Assembly (NCBI RefSeq): GCF_000169375.1
Contig: NZ_AAXY01000002.1
Location: 248,001-312,000, forward strand
DNA length: 64,000 nucleotides
Direction of reading: 5' to 3'
From: Marinobacter sp. ELB17
GTDB taxonomy: Bacteria > Pseudomonadota > Gammaproteobacteria > Pseudomonadales > Oleiphilaceae
Below, in pieces: positions 16,734 through 25,662 of the stretch. A model generated the notes under the pieces. It was given only the letters and a program-made list of their open reading frames with translations, had not been told where the DNA came from and did no database searches. Numbering within the stretch: position 1 is the stretch's first letter; each line of letters begins with the position of its first letter. The position numbers and the translations under genes are program-made.

Positions 16734-18605
16734 TTAGAACGAGTAGGAAACGCTCGCGCTGATGAAGTCGCGGTCTCTGAAGTCGTTATAGGGTTTGCCA
16801 CCGAAGTAGTTGGTGTAGCTGACATCAGCACTGAGCTTGTTCTGATACACCGCCTCTAAGCCAAAGCCAATAGACTTGTTGCCTTCGTTAAACGCGCCAC
16901 CGGGTTGCGGGGCGTAGCCTTTCACATCGTGACTCCAGGCCAGGCGCGGGAACAGGTTTACGCCGGAGAATGCGTTGAGGTAATCCCATACCAAGCGGGT
17001 GCGATAGCCCCAGGAGAAGTCTGTAGTGAAGCCTTCGTTTTCACAGTAGGCAGTGTTGGAGTTCAACGGTGTTCGCCCTATAAGGGCTGCATCCGAACCG
17101 CACAGGTCTAGCTGGCCAAAGGGTGTATCCACCAAGGTGGGACCGATACCGTAAGTGCCTGAGCGCCCGAAGCGGCCTTCGTCAAACCCTGGCAGGTCAT
17201 GGACCCAGTTGGCACCGGCTTCGCCAATCAGCGACAAGCGGTTGGCGCCCATGACCTGCTCAAAGAATTTAATCAAAGTAAATTGGGCCTGGGACACGTC
17301 GTAACGGTCGTTACCAGAAGCGACAAGCCCGTCGATCGAGCCACCAACCAACCCCAGTTCCTCGCGGCGACGCTGCTCTAGCAGGCTGGTTCCAGTTTGC
17401 AGACCAGCAGTGATTAGCTCAAAGGCGTTCCACTGTAGAGGCAAGTCTTTGCGGAAGCTGTACTCAGCGCCTAACGACCAGCCACCCGGTATGGTCGTGT
17501 TGATACTAATGCCAAACAGGTCAATATTTTCCGGATACTCAATAAAGTAATCAGGAAAATCAGGGAAGTTTGGTGACAACGGATTGCTACCACTGCCGCC
17601 GGGGCTGCTGTTGACCACGCCGCTGATATACGGCAAGCGGCTGTTGTACTTGATGTAATAAAGGCCAATTTCGGAATCGTTCAGGGCTGGCACAAACCAG
17701 CGCAATGCCACGCCAAACTGATCTTTAGTATCCGGCTCGCGATCCGCCAATCGGGGAATGACAACTCCGGCGCTGGCGAATTGTGCACTCTGGGCATCGC
17801 TGAGACTGCCAACCGGATTGATCGGCCCACAACCATCTGCCACAAAATCCACCGTGGAGAAAAAAGTACCACAGTCATCAATACGAGTTTTCTCCCAGTC
17901 GGTCTGAACAAAACCTTCAATAGTGACGTTTTCAGTAATACCCGCGGAAAGGTAGAACATTTCTACCGGTAGCAGAGCATCTTTCAATTCGGCACCTGGG
18001 GCACGGAAAGCGTTTACATCAATAGGGTTAATGGTGTTGATACCACCCGGGATAAAGGTGCTTTCACCCCAGCTGACCACCTGGTTACCGTAACGCGCGC
18101 TGATTGGCACATTGCCCAGGTACCAGTCAGTAAAAATATAGGCGTCTAGAATTTCACCGCCGGAGGCGTTGTCTCTGCCATCCGAGCTTAGTGGCACATG
18201 CTGACGGTTTTCGTCTTTCAGTTCAAAATCGTACCAGTAGCGGCCACGTACCAGCGCACCTACTCGGGTGAGCACACTGCTGTCGACATCGTAACTGAGG
18301 AACAGTTCGCTGTTGCCTTTGACAAGCTTGGAAACCGTATCGCCTTTATCGAAATTCAGGTTGCCGTCGTCGTAGTTGGTCGACGAAGCCGTACCGCCGT
18401 TGCCCTGCCCTACCAAACCCTTGTCACGGTTCTCGGTACGCCAGGTAGCACCTGCAGACAATGTGGTGTTGAACTGGGCTTCTACACCGCCCAATTTTTC
18501 GGAATCGAAGGAATAAGCTGAGGCATAACCGGAAAAGCCGGCCGCGATGGCAATCGCCAGCGGCAGTCGCTTCCAGATACGCGGCACGTGTTGGTTTTTT
18601 ATCAT
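16734..18605 (-). CDS. DUF1302 outer-membrane-type protein
   Basis: 623 residues with a signal peptide (hydrophobic LPLAIAIAAGFSGYASA) and a long body of alternating beta strands ending in an aromatic (VSYSF), as for an outer-membrane barrel. DUF1302 proteins usually pair with DUF1329 proteins, as here; a role in moving hydrophobic compounds across the envelope is inferred, not shown. ATG 18605 is chosen because the 101-codon extension to 18908 lacks coding character and would bury the signal peptide. About 180 bases of noncoding sequence upstream should hold the promoter. Confidence 0.85.
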   Translation of the reverse strand: MIKNQHVPRIWKRLPLAIAIAAGFSGYASAYSFDSEKLGGVEAQFNTTLSAGATWRTENRDKGLVGQGNGGTASSTNYDDGNLNFDKGDTVSKLVKGNSELFLSYDVDSSVLTRVGALVRGRYWYDFELKDENRQHVPLSSDGRDNASGGEILDAYIFTDWYLGNVPISARYGNQVVSWGESTFIPGGINTINPIDVNAFRAPGAELKDALLPVEMFYLSAGITENVTIEGFVQTDWEKTRIDDCGTFFSTVDFVADGCGPINPVGSLSDAQSAQFASAGVVIPRLADREPDTKDQFGVALRWFVPALNDSEIGLYYIKYNSRLPYISGVVNSSPGGSGSNPLSPNFPDFPDYFIEYPENIDLFGISINTTIPGGWSLGAEYSFRKDLPLQWNAFELITAGLQTGTSLLEQRRREELGLVGGSIDGLVASGNDRYDVSQAQFTLIKFFEQVMGANRLSLIGEAGANWVHDLPGFDEGRFGRSGTYGIGPTLVDTPFGQLDLCGSDAALIGRTPLNSNTAYCENEGFTTDFSWGYRTRLVWDYLNAFSGVNLFPRLAWSHDVKGYAPQPGGAFNEGNKSIGFGLEAVYQNKLSADVSYTNYFGGKPYNDFRDRDFISASVSYSF

Positions 18606-18783
18606 TGGAAGACTACTCCGTTTATTTTTGTGTTCTTGCTGTGATAGAACTGACAGGATCACACTATACCAACGCCCTCTCCTGTTCTTATCAGTCAAAA
18701 GTATGATTTTCACTCTCATTCCCACTGCATAAGCGTGGGCTTGCTTAATCCGACCATAGTCAACCCGCCCGCAATGGGCGACA

Positions 18784-19851
18784 TTATTGTTTTTGCAGTT
18801 CATCCCAGGGGTGAACCGGCAATACCGCTTCGCTGACTTCCGATTCCATGCTGTCGCGGAAATAGTCCATGGCTTTTTCTGCTTCGCCGAGTTCGTCGAA
18901 ACGGGCAATGTGATAAATCGCCTCGCCTTCGTTCACCAGTGGCAGGTTATTCACGCAAATCACAATGCCGGAACAGGGGGAGATGATGGCGGTTTCCGAG
19001 GCTCCGAAAGGGTCAGCAACCATCGCCAGCTTTTGGCCTTTGCTGATTTTTTGCCCCAGTTTGGCCACCGGGCGCATGATGCCATCTATATCGGCCCTTA
19101 CCCACTGGGAACTGGCTGCAACCTCGGAGCGTTTGCGAGGCGGCTTTACACTCTTTTTGGCCGGTGTCATTTTCAGCTCCCGCATTACCCGCATCACGCC
19201 TTTAACACCGCTGGCGATAACCACTTCGTCAAAGCGCAAGGCTTCGCCGCCCTCATAGGTAATCACTGGAATATTCTGTGAATCGGCGTAGGCGCGCAGG
19301 CTGCCCTCGCGCAGGCCGGCGTCTATAATAACCGGTGCAGCAAAAGCTTCCGCCATACGGGCGGTTTCAGGGGTTTTCAGCTCGGCACGAATCTGCGGCA
19401 GGTTAAATCGATGTATGGCGCCGGTGTGCAGGTCAATAATGTGGGTAACGTGTTCCATGATCTGGGTGCGCAATAAGTACGCGATGCGCCCACCCAAAGA
19501 GCCGCTTTCGCTGCCGGGAAAACAGCGGTTCAAATCACGGCGATCTGGCAGGTAGCGGGTGCGCTGCACAAAGCCGAAGATATTGACAATGGGCACAGCG
19601 ACCAAGGTGCCACGCAAATTACGCAGAGCGGTGTTGGTGAGTACCCGGCGCACAATTTCCACGCCGTTGATTTCATCGCCGTGAATAGCGCCACACACCA
19701 TCAGCACCGGGCCGTCACGGCGGCCGTGCACAATTTCCACCGGAATGTGCAGCGGAGTGTGGGTGTACAGTTTGGCCACTTGAACTTCTATGGTTTTACG
19801 GGTGCCCGGCTGAACCTGAATGCCGGCAATTTCAAACGGAGCTCGTGCCAT
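18784..19851 (-). CDS. Succinylglutamate desuccinylase/aspartoacylase-family (M14-type) hydrolase
   Basis: 355-residue zinc hydrolase of the AstE/ASPA branch of the M14 fold. First metal-binding motif is HGDEINGVEIVRR and the third ligand is probably in IIDLHTGAIHRFN. The C-terminal part (ADIDGIMRPVAKLGQKISKGQKL) resembles a biotinyl-lipoyl-like barrel often appended in this branch. The substrate is unknown. It starts 3 bases after rimK ends, in an operon with rimK, a retropepsin-like protease and an MscS channel. This context suggests action on glutamyl or acyl-glutamyl products rather than arginine catabolism, because no ast genes are nearby. Confidence 0.82.
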   Translation of the reverse strand: MARAPFEIAGIQVQPGTRKTIEVQVAKLYTHTPLHIPVEIVHGRRDGPVLMVCGAIHGDEINGVEIVRRVLTNTALRNLRGTLVAVPIVNIFGFVQRTRYLPDRRDLNRCFPGSESGSLGGRIAYLLRTQIMEHVTHIIDLHTGAIHRFNLPQIRAELKTPETARMAEAFAAPVIIDAGLREGSLRAYADSQNIPVITYEGGEALRFDEVVIASGVKGVMRVMRELKMTPAKKSVKPPRKRSEVAASSQWVRADIDGIMRPVAKLGQKISKGQKLAMVADPFGASETAIISPCSGIVICVNNLPLVNEGEAIYHIARFDELGEAEKAMDYFRDSMESEVSEAVLPVHPWDELQKQ

Positions 19852-19854
19852 TGG

Positions 19855-20763
19855 TTATCCTCTGCCTCGGGTTTTTGTGCGGCTGGGGGCCTGATTTTTT
19901 TCAATCCAGCTCATGATCAAACCGGCGACGTTTTTGCCTGTGGCGTTTTCAATGCCCTCAAGCCCTGGCGAGGAGTTTACTTCCATCACCAGCGGCCCGC
20001 GGGACGAGCGCAGCAGGTCTACACCGGCCACGTTCAGGCCCATGGCCTTGGCCGCGGTAATGGCGGTGCGGCGTTCTTCCGGCGTAATCCGAATCAGCGA
20101 GGCGGTGCCGCCGCGGTGTAAATTGGAGCGGAATTCACCGTCAGCACCCTGGCGCTTCATGGCGGCGATAACTTTGTCGCCTATTACAAAACAGCGAATG
20201 TCGGCGCCGCCGGCTTCCTTGATGAATTCCTGCACCAGTATGTCAGCTTTCAGGCCCATAAAGGCTTCAATGACGCTTTCCGCAGCGGTGCGTGTTTCCG
20301 CCAGCACCACGCCAATACCCTGAGTACCTTGCAGCAATTTGATAACCACCGGGGCGCCGCCCACCATTTTCAGCAGATCAGGAACGCTATCGGGCTTGTT
20401 GGCGAAACCGGTGACTGGCATGCCAACGCCTTTGCGGGCTAACAGCTGCAGCGAGCGCAGTTTGTCGCGGGAGCGGGTAATGGCGACCGATTCGTTAACC
20501 GGAAACGTGCCCATCATTTCAAACTGACGCAATACCGCAGTGCCGTAGAAAGTGACTGACGCACCGATACGCGGAATAACCACGTCAAAATCTTCCAGCA
20601 CTTGCTGGTGATAATGAATCGCAGGATTTGCCGAGGTAATGTTCATGGAGCAGTGCAGGCAGTCAATTACCCGCACCTCGTGGCCGCGGTTGACTCCTTC
20701 CTCCACCAGCCGGCGGGTGGAATACAATTTGCGGTTACGGGACAGCACGGCAATTTTCATCAT
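19855..20763 (-). CDS. rimK: Ribosomal protein S6--L-glutamate ligase RimK
   Basis: ATP-grasp ligase, 302 residues, closely matching E. coli RimK along its length ([55 protein letters not shown]). It adds glutamates to the C-terminus of S6 and can make poly-glutamate. The metal- and ATP-binding residues of the ATP-grasp fold (E-V-N near the end) are present. Start may be ATG 20763 or the adjacent ATG 20760; the first overlaps the protease stop as ATGA, so translation is coupled. An S6 gene with a suitable Glu-rich tail is at 54127-54543. Confidence 0.95.
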   Translation of the reverse strand: MMKIAVLSRNRKLYSTRRLVEEGVNRGHEVRVIDCLHCSMNITSANPAIHYHQQVLEDFDVVIPRIGASVTFYGTAVLRQFEMMGTFPVNESVAITRSRDKLRSLQLLARKGVGMPVTGFANKPDSVPDLLKMVGGAPVVIKLLQGTQGIGVVLAETRTAAESVIEAFMGLKADILVQEFIKEAGGADIRCFVIGDKVIAAMKRQGADGEFRSNLHRGGTASLIRITPEERRTAITAAKAMGLNVAGVDLLRSSRGPLVMEVNSSPGLEGIENATGKNVAGLIMSWIEKNQAPSRTKTRGRG

Positions 20764-21245
20764 TCGTTCCTCAACGCCGGTTGCCCGGCCAGATAAGATG
20801 CTTCCGGGAAAACAGTGGCCCGGCCGGCCATAGCGGTACGGCCAATCAACATACGAAAACGCATGGAGTCCCGGTTGGTCAGTGTCATTTCTATGGGCCA
20901 GCTTTGGTCGCCCACCACTAGGGTGGTTTCAACCACCAGCCGCAATTCTTTGTGGCCGCCGGAGTCGGACACGTTGCGTTCATCCAGCACCCGCGCGTCG
21001 CACTCAATCACCTCTTGCAGGTCATTCTGTGTCGGGTGCACCCAGAACTTTACCCGGCGCTCGCCGTTTTCAGTGTAGGGCTCGGTGCGAAAGGTATGCA
21101 GGCACGATGTGCGCGCACCGGTGTCTACCTTGGATTTAATCAGGCCAATGCCCAGATCGGGCAGAGCCACCCATTCGCGCCAACCCAGGCGCACTGCTGT
21201 AGAGCCTTTAGCTGGTGTTAAGCCGTCAGCTGTCTTTGTGGACAT
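20760..21245 (-). CDS. Retropepsin-like 'ATP-dependent zinc protease' (RimB-type)
   Basis: 161-residue protein of the family annotated as putative ATP-dependent zinc protease, whose fold is retropepsin-like. The active-site-like motif DTGARTS follows GLIKSKV, and MLIGRTAM near the C-terminus is the second family signature. In Pseudomonas a homologue called RimB works with RimK, and the adjacent rimK here supports a similar pairing. The start overlaps the MscS gene end by 20 bases. Confidence 0.85.
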   Translation of the reverse strand: MSTKTADGLTPAKGSTAVRLGWREWVALPDLGIGLIKSKVDTGARTSCLHTFRTEPYTENGERRVKFWVHPTQNDLQEVIECDARVLDERNVSDSGGHKELRLVVETTLVVGDQSWPIEMTLTNRDSMRFRMLIGRTAMAGRATVFPEASYLAGQPALRNE

Positions 21246-22113
21246 CTGGCTGTTCCTTGTCTGGCAAATTTTGCGGCGCCATCAGCTGCACACGGAAAGG
21301 TTCTGAATGGCTACCGGCGTAGATGCTGGTGTGGGGGAACGGGATTTCAATTTTTTCCCGGTCGAGCATTTTTTTAACCGCAATCATCATGCTGCTGCGA
21401 CTGGCTTCCAGTTTTTCTCTGGGCACCCAGAATGAAAACTGCACGTCTACCGACGACTGGCCAAACCCGGTCACCAACACGAATGGGTTCGGCTCCTTCA
21501 GGCAGGTTGGGTGCTTTTCCGCCAGCGCCAACAGCAGTTTTTCTACCCGTTCTACGTCTTCAGCGTAAGCAATGCCGACCGTCAGGTCGAGCCGTCGAAT
21601 GGGAAAGCGGAAACGGTTAACCACCTTGGTTTTGATCAGGGTTTCATTGGGAATGCGCACATACAGGTTGTCTGGCGTGCGCAGTTTTACACTCAGCATG
21701 TCAATACTGACCACCTCGCCAATGGTGGCGTCGGCTTCGATTACGTCGCCAATTTCAAACGGCTTTTCAACCAGCAGAAACAATCCGCTGATCATGTTAG
21801 AGGCCGATGTTTGCGAGGCAAAACCGATGGCTACGGTTAAAATACCGGCTGCGCCCAGCACCACATCCAGCGAAAAGCCCGCCTCACGCAGGGCGGCCAC
21901 CGCAAAAATCACGACAATTACATAAAACACCAGGCGCTTCAGCATTACCGTGTGATGGCGCGAGGCACGTTTGGCCATAAATCGGCTGACACTGCGGGCT
22001 GCAAACGTAGCCAATAACAGGCCTAAGCCAAACAGGAACAGCGAACTGAACCACTGACCCCAGGCAATGCCATCAATCACGCTGGCAGCCATGTGTTTTA
22101 GTTGGTCCAACAC
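21226..22113 (-). CDS. MscS-family mechanosensitive ion channel
   Basis: About 295 residues with three hydrophobic segments, the last being the MscS pore helix region (AAGILTVAIGFASQTSASNM, then ISGLFLLVEKPFEIGD), and a cytoplasmic beta domain (VRIPNETLI). It releases solutes on osmotic downshock. Start is uncertain: GTG 22113 has GGGAG 10 bases upstream, while ATG 22092 and TTG 22140 are alternatives. The end overlaps the protease gene, so it belongs to the rimK operon. Confidence 0.88.
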   Translation of the reverse strand: MLDQLKHMAASVIDGIAWGQWFSSLFLFGLGLLLATFAARSVSRFMAKRASRHHTVMLKRLVFYVIVVIFAVAALREAGFSLDVVLGAAGILTVAIGFASQTSASNMISGLFLLVEKPFEIGDVIEADATIGEVVSIDMLSVKLRTPDNLYVRIPNETLIKTKVVNRFRFPIRRLDLTVGIAYAEDVERVEKLLLALAEKHPTCLKEPNPFVLVTGFGQSSVDVQFSFWVPREKLEASRSSMMIAVKKMLDREKIEIPFPHTSIYAGSHSEPFRVQLMAPQNLPDKEQPDVHKDS

Positions 22114-22140
22114 AGTACGTTTACTCCCGGCTTGTACCAA

Positions 22141-22236
22141 TCAAATAGAAGGCCACTCGAACAGAAGCTCAATCGAATAGAAGGCCACGCAAACACAAGG
22201 TCAATCAAATGGGAGATCAGCCAAATAGAAGGTCAA
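22141..22236. repeat. Degenerate repeats between the MscS gene and the upstream gene
   Basis: Three related 16-bp units, TCAAATAGAAGGCCAC (22141-22156), TCGAATAGAAGGCCAC (22173-22188) and CCAAATAGAAGGTCAA (22221-22236), with weaker partial copies between them. The last one spans the end of the upstream minus-strand gene. Confidence 0.7.
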
Positions 22237-23111
22237 CCGAATATCCGGTCCAGAGTGCGCACAAAGCGCCCGCGGCTGACTTGCTCCCGGGCCGGGCCCA
22301 GGGGCTCGCAGGGGCCGGCAGCCGGCGGAGGCGACGGGTCTACCCGCATGCTGGCGGCGTTCACGTCGGTGTCTACTTCCACATTCACCCCCGGTGTCCA
22401 CAGCTGGCCAAGGTGATTGCGGTGAATCGATAGCAGTTGGGTAGGCAGGTTGAAGCGCTCTACTAACAAAGGCTGCGGCCGCCGGTTGTGGATGTTGACC
22501 GGGGTAACAGCGCGCCAGGGGCGCTTGGGCACCGCGTCTAACGCCAGGCGGGCGTAGCTTTGGGCGGAATAACACAGCTCGCCTTCCATGGTGTTGCTAC
22601 CGACCCATGTCAACGACGGTTCCGACAGCGGTATGCTTGCCACCAACACCTGTTTGGGGCCGATGCACACGTTCATCCAAAGGGCTGTGCCTACATAGAT
22701 AACGCACTGCCCATCGGCCGCTATGGTGAGCGGCTGGTAAGGCCGAATAACCGTTGGGCGGTCCGCCATGGCGGGAACATAGGTAACCATTTCGGCATCG
22801 CCGTTGCGGATGAAACGCTGCACTGGAATGTCTGACGATGGCAGTGAGTGGCCGGTCACCAGCTTCCAGTCTTTAGGCACCTGCTGCTGTTCTTCCTGCT
22901 GGGAACGAATTTGCCATTCCATGTCCAGCAAAGTCACCCAGATTTGCGAGTGGCCCAGGCTGTGGTGCTGGGTTTCGCCAGATTTCAGGGTGTACGGGCT
23001 GGCCCACAGGCCGTCATCGTTGCTGGATTTCCAGCGTTGGTCAGCGGCTAGCGAATGCTGTGGAGAGTGCTTTAGAGAGCGCTTTAGAGAGCGCTCTGCG
23101 GGCTGTTTCAT
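22233..23111 (-). CDS. Uncharacterised soluble protein, possibly DUF432
   Basis: 292 residues from ATG 23111, no signal peptide or membrane segment. I suspect DUF432 from the pattern (early WVTLLDMEWQI, late GSNTMEGELCYS and TPVNIHNRRPQPLLVERFN) and from its place upstream of an MscS channel, but this is a weak assignment. A 12-bp tandem repeat near the start encodes RSLKRSLKHS. The longer frame to 23174 is less likely. The last residues fall in a repeat array. It is probably the first gene of the MscS-protease-RimK-hydrolase operon. Confidence 0.5.
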   Translation of the reverse strand: MKQPAERSLKRSLKHSPQHSLAADQRWKSSNDDGLWASPYTLKSGETQHHSLGHSQIWVTLLDMEWQIRSQQEEQQQVPKDWKLVTGHSLPSSDIPVQRFIRNGDAEMVTYVPAMADRPTVIRPYQPLTIAADGQCVIYVGTALWMNVCIGPKQVLVASIPLSEPSLTWVGSNTMEGELCYSAQSYARLALDAVPKRPWRAVTPVNIHNRRPQPLLVERFNLPTQLLSIHRNHLGQLWTPGVNVEVDTDVNAASMRVDPSPPPAAGPCEPLGPAREQVSRGRFVRTLDRIFG

Positions 23112-23277
23112 ACGCCGGTTATCTTCCTGTTTTATTAGTCGCCATGTTGCGCTCACTATAATCCAATACCACAATAGCAGCGAATAGATAAACGCGTCGT
23201 TTTAGTAGCTCCGCGCAGTGTAATTACCCGTACGGTTAGCTCTGAACAACCCTTTTAGCCAACACTCAGGAGACACC

Positions 23278-24744
23278 ATGACTCAGCTGGTCTGGTTCCG
23301 TAACGACCTCAGAGCCGCCGACAATCCGGCCCTGGCCGCCGCCTGCCAGAGCGCTGCGCAATCATCCGGCGAGCCGGTTGAAGCCTGCTTTATAGTTACT
23401 ACGGAGCAGTGGCTCAGCCACGACTGGTCGGCGGCCAAGGTGCACCTGATGCTTGACCACGCCGATGCGCTGGCCCAGGAACTGGCCAAACTGGGCATTG
23501 CCCTGAGTTTTTTACGCGCCGCAGACTTTGAGCAGTCGCTGAGTACGCTGGAAGCGTTTTGCCGCGACCACAAGATTAGCCAGGTTCATTTCAACGAAGA
23601 ATACGGCGTGAACGAGCGCCGCCGCGACAAAGCCCTGAAGCCGCGGTTCGACACGCTTGGCGTTAAGGTCAGCAAGTACCGTGACCAGGCCGCCGTGCCG
23701 GTGGGCGAAGTACTGACCCAACAAAGCGAGCCTTATTCGGTGTTCACGCCATTTTCCCGGCGCTGGCGAAGCTGGCAGGAAGAGCAGCAACCGGCGCTGC
23801 TTGCCGTGCCAAAAAAAGTGGGCGAAGCGTTAGCCGGCGCCGACGTTAAAAACAGCAGCAGCGTGATCCTGAAAAAAGAAGTAGACGCGCTGTTTGGTGA
23901 GGCACCGCCGGCACTGGTAGCTACCGGCGAAAACGCCGCCCACGATGCTCTACAGGATTTTTTGCAGGAGCGGGCGGGTGATTATAAGAATGATCGCGAC
24001 TTTCCCGCGATTGAGGGCACCAGCAAATTGTCACCTTACCTGGCTATAGGCGCGCTGTCTGGCCGCCAGTGTGTGCAGGCGGCGTGGCAACTAAAGCAAT
24101 CCATGGGCAGCTCTTTTGGCAAGGCGGCCAACGACGAGGAAGGGTTTTTTACCTGGGAGACCGAGCTGGCCTGGCGCGACTTTTACATTCACATTCTTTA
24201 CCACTGCCCGCGGGTGAGCATGCACCGGGCGTTCAAGCCCGAAACCGAGGCCCTGCAATGGAACACCGCCGACGAGCATTTTGAAGCCTGGAAAAATGGT
24301 AGAACAGGCATACCGATGGTAGACGCCGCCATGCGCCAGCTCAACGAAACCAGCTGGATGCACAACCGGCTGCGGATGGTGGCGGCGATGTTTTTGACCA
24401 AAAATCTGTTTATTGACTGGCGCCGGGGCGAGGCCTATTTCATGTCAAAACTGGCGGATGGCTACCTGGCTTCGAACAACGGCGGCTGGCAGTGGAGCGC
24501 GTCTACCGGCACCGATGCGTCGCCCTACTTCCGGGTATTCAACCCGATGACCCAGGGCGAACGCTTTGACGCAGACGGCGAGTTTATCCGCCACTGGGTG
24601 CCAGAATTGGCGAAGCTGGACAGCAAGCGGATTCACAACCCTGGCAAAGGCGGGGTGATTCCCGGGGGCTACCCCAGGCCCATTGTGGATTTGAAAGAAA
24701 GCCGGAAAGAGGCGATTGCGCGGTTTCAGGCGCTGAGGGACTGA
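23278..24744 (+). CDS. phrB: Deoxyribodipyrimidine photolyase
   Basis: 488-residue photolyase/cryptochrome-family enzyme that repairs UV-induced cyclobutane pyrimidine dimers using light. The N-terminal antenna domain opens with LVWFRNDLRAADNPAL. The C-terminal FAD domain carries MHNRLRMVAAMFLTKNL and NNGGWQWSASTGTDASPYFR, which match class I CPD photolyases. RBS CAGGAGA precedes ATG 23278. It is convergent with moeB, with two REP-like palindromes in between. Confidence 0.95.
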   Translation: MTQLVWFRNDLRAADNPALAAACQSAAQSSGEPVEACFIVTTEQWLSHDWSAAKVHLMLDHADALAQELAKLGIALSFLRAADFEQSLSTLEAFCRDHKISQVHFNEEYGVNERRRDKALKPRFDTLGVKVSKYRDQAAVPVGEVLTQQSEPYSVFTPFSRRWRSWQEEQQPALLAVPKKVGEALAGADVKNSSSVILKKEVDALFGEAPPALVATGENAAHDALQDFLQERAGDYKNDRDFPAIEGTSKLSPYLAIGALSGRQCVQAAWQLKQSMGSSFGKAANDEEGFFTWETELAWRDFYIHILYHCPRVSMHRAFKPETEALQWNTADEHFEAWKNGRTGIPMVDAAMRQLNETSWMHNRLRMVAAMFLTKNLFIDWRRGEAYFMSKLADGYLASNNGGWQWSASTGTDASPYFRVFNPMTQGERFDADGEFIRHWVPELAKLDSKRIHNPGKGGVIPGGYPRPIVDLKESRKEAIARFQALRD

Positions 24745-24760
24745 ATGGCCGGGGGCAGCC

Positions 24761-24867
24761 GGGGACGGATTTGAGAGAAAGCGGGGGCGAGAGAAAGCGG
24801 GGACGGATTTGAAATCCGTCCCCGGCGGTAGACTGCAGAACCGGGGACAGACTTGAAGTCTGTCCCC
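24761..24867. repeat. REP-like palindromes (one half copy, two full copies)
   Basis: A half copy GGGGACGGATTTGA lies at 24761-24774. Full 25-bp palindromes lie at 24799-24823 (arm GGGGACGGATTT) and 24843-24867 (arm GGGGACAGACTT), each with a single central base and perfect arms. Changes are compensated between arms. The last palindrome touches the moeB stop codon. Related copies occur at 25638, 35217, 35261 and 42261. Confidence 0.92.
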
Positions 24868-25616
24868 TATTTGTTATTGCACACCGGGCAAGCGGGATCT
24901 TTGGCCAGCTTCATTTCGCGCCATTCCATGCGCCAGGCATCGACAATCAACAGGCGGCCTACCAGGGTTTTACCCACACCGCTGATGACTTTTATCGCTT
25001 CCATCGCCTGGGCAGCGCCGATCATGCCGACCAGTGGGGCTATTACACCGGCTTCGGAGCAGGTCAGGTCTTCATTACCTTGTTCAGGATACAGGCAATG
25101 GTAGCAAGGGGATTGTGGCTGACGGCTGTCGTACACGCTGATCTGACCTTCGCCACGAATGGCCGCACCAGACACCAGCGGTACGCCGGCTTTCACGCAG
25201 GCTCGGTTCAGGGCAAAGCGAGTGTTGAAGTTGTCACAGCAATCCAGCACCAGGCTTGCTTGTGTCACAGGGGCGTCAAAATCTTCGCCCTCCAGCCGCT
25301 GGCGAATCACGTCTACCGTTATTAATGGGTTTATACCGCGAATGCGATCGGCCAGCCGCTCGGCTTTGGATTCACCCATCTGGGCAGTTTCAAAGGCGAT
25401 TTGGCGTTGCAAGTTGGCTACTTCGATATGATCGTCGTCTACCAGGGTCAGGTGACCCACCCCGGCTGCGCCCAGGTAAAGCGCTACGGGGCAGCCCAGG
25501 CCGCCGGAGCCAACTATTAATACGCGCGCGGATTTCAGCGCCTGCTGGCCGGCAATGTCAAAATTCGGCATTAGAATCTGGCGGCTGTAACGTAACAGCT
25601 CGTCGTCACTTAGCAT
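24867..25616 (-). CDS. moeB: Molybdopterin-synthase adenylyltransferase MoeB
   Basis: 249-residue ThiF/MoeB-family E1-like enzyme that adenylates the C-terminus of the sulfur carrier MoaD. The nucleotide-binding motif GSGGLGCP lies near residue 37, then LVDDDHIEVANLQRQ. Zinc-binding cysteine pairs CYHC and CPVC are present, the second at the extreme C-terminus. The cysteine in LTCSEAGVIAPLVG is also conserved. The gene is last in hemA-prfA-prmC-moeB, the usual order. A ThiF- or HesA-like role in another sulfur pathway cannot be excluded from sequence alone. Confidence 0.88.
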   Translation of the reverse strand: MLSDDELLRYSRQILMPNFDIAGQQALKSARVLIVGSGGLGCPVALYLGAAGVGHLTLVDDDHIEVANLQRQIAFETAQMGESKAERLADRIRGINPLITVDVIRQRLEGEDFDAPVTQASLVLDCCDNFNTRFALNRACVKAGVPLVSGAAIRGEGQISVYDSRQPQSPCYHCLYPEQGNEDLTCSEAGVIAPLVGMIGAAQAMEAIKVISGVGKTLVGRLLIVDAWRMEWREMKLAKDPACPVCNNK

Positions 25617-25637
25617 GGTGGGCTCCGTTGACAGATC

Positions 25638-25662
25638 GGGGACAGATTTGAAATCCGTCCTC
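25638..25662. repeat. REP-like palindrome at the prmC stop codon
   Basis: 25-bp imperfect palindrome (left arm GGGGACAGATTT, right arm AAATCCGTCCTC) between prmC and moeB. Its last base is the first base of the triplet that encodes the prmC TAG stop on the minus strand. Confidence 0.88.
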
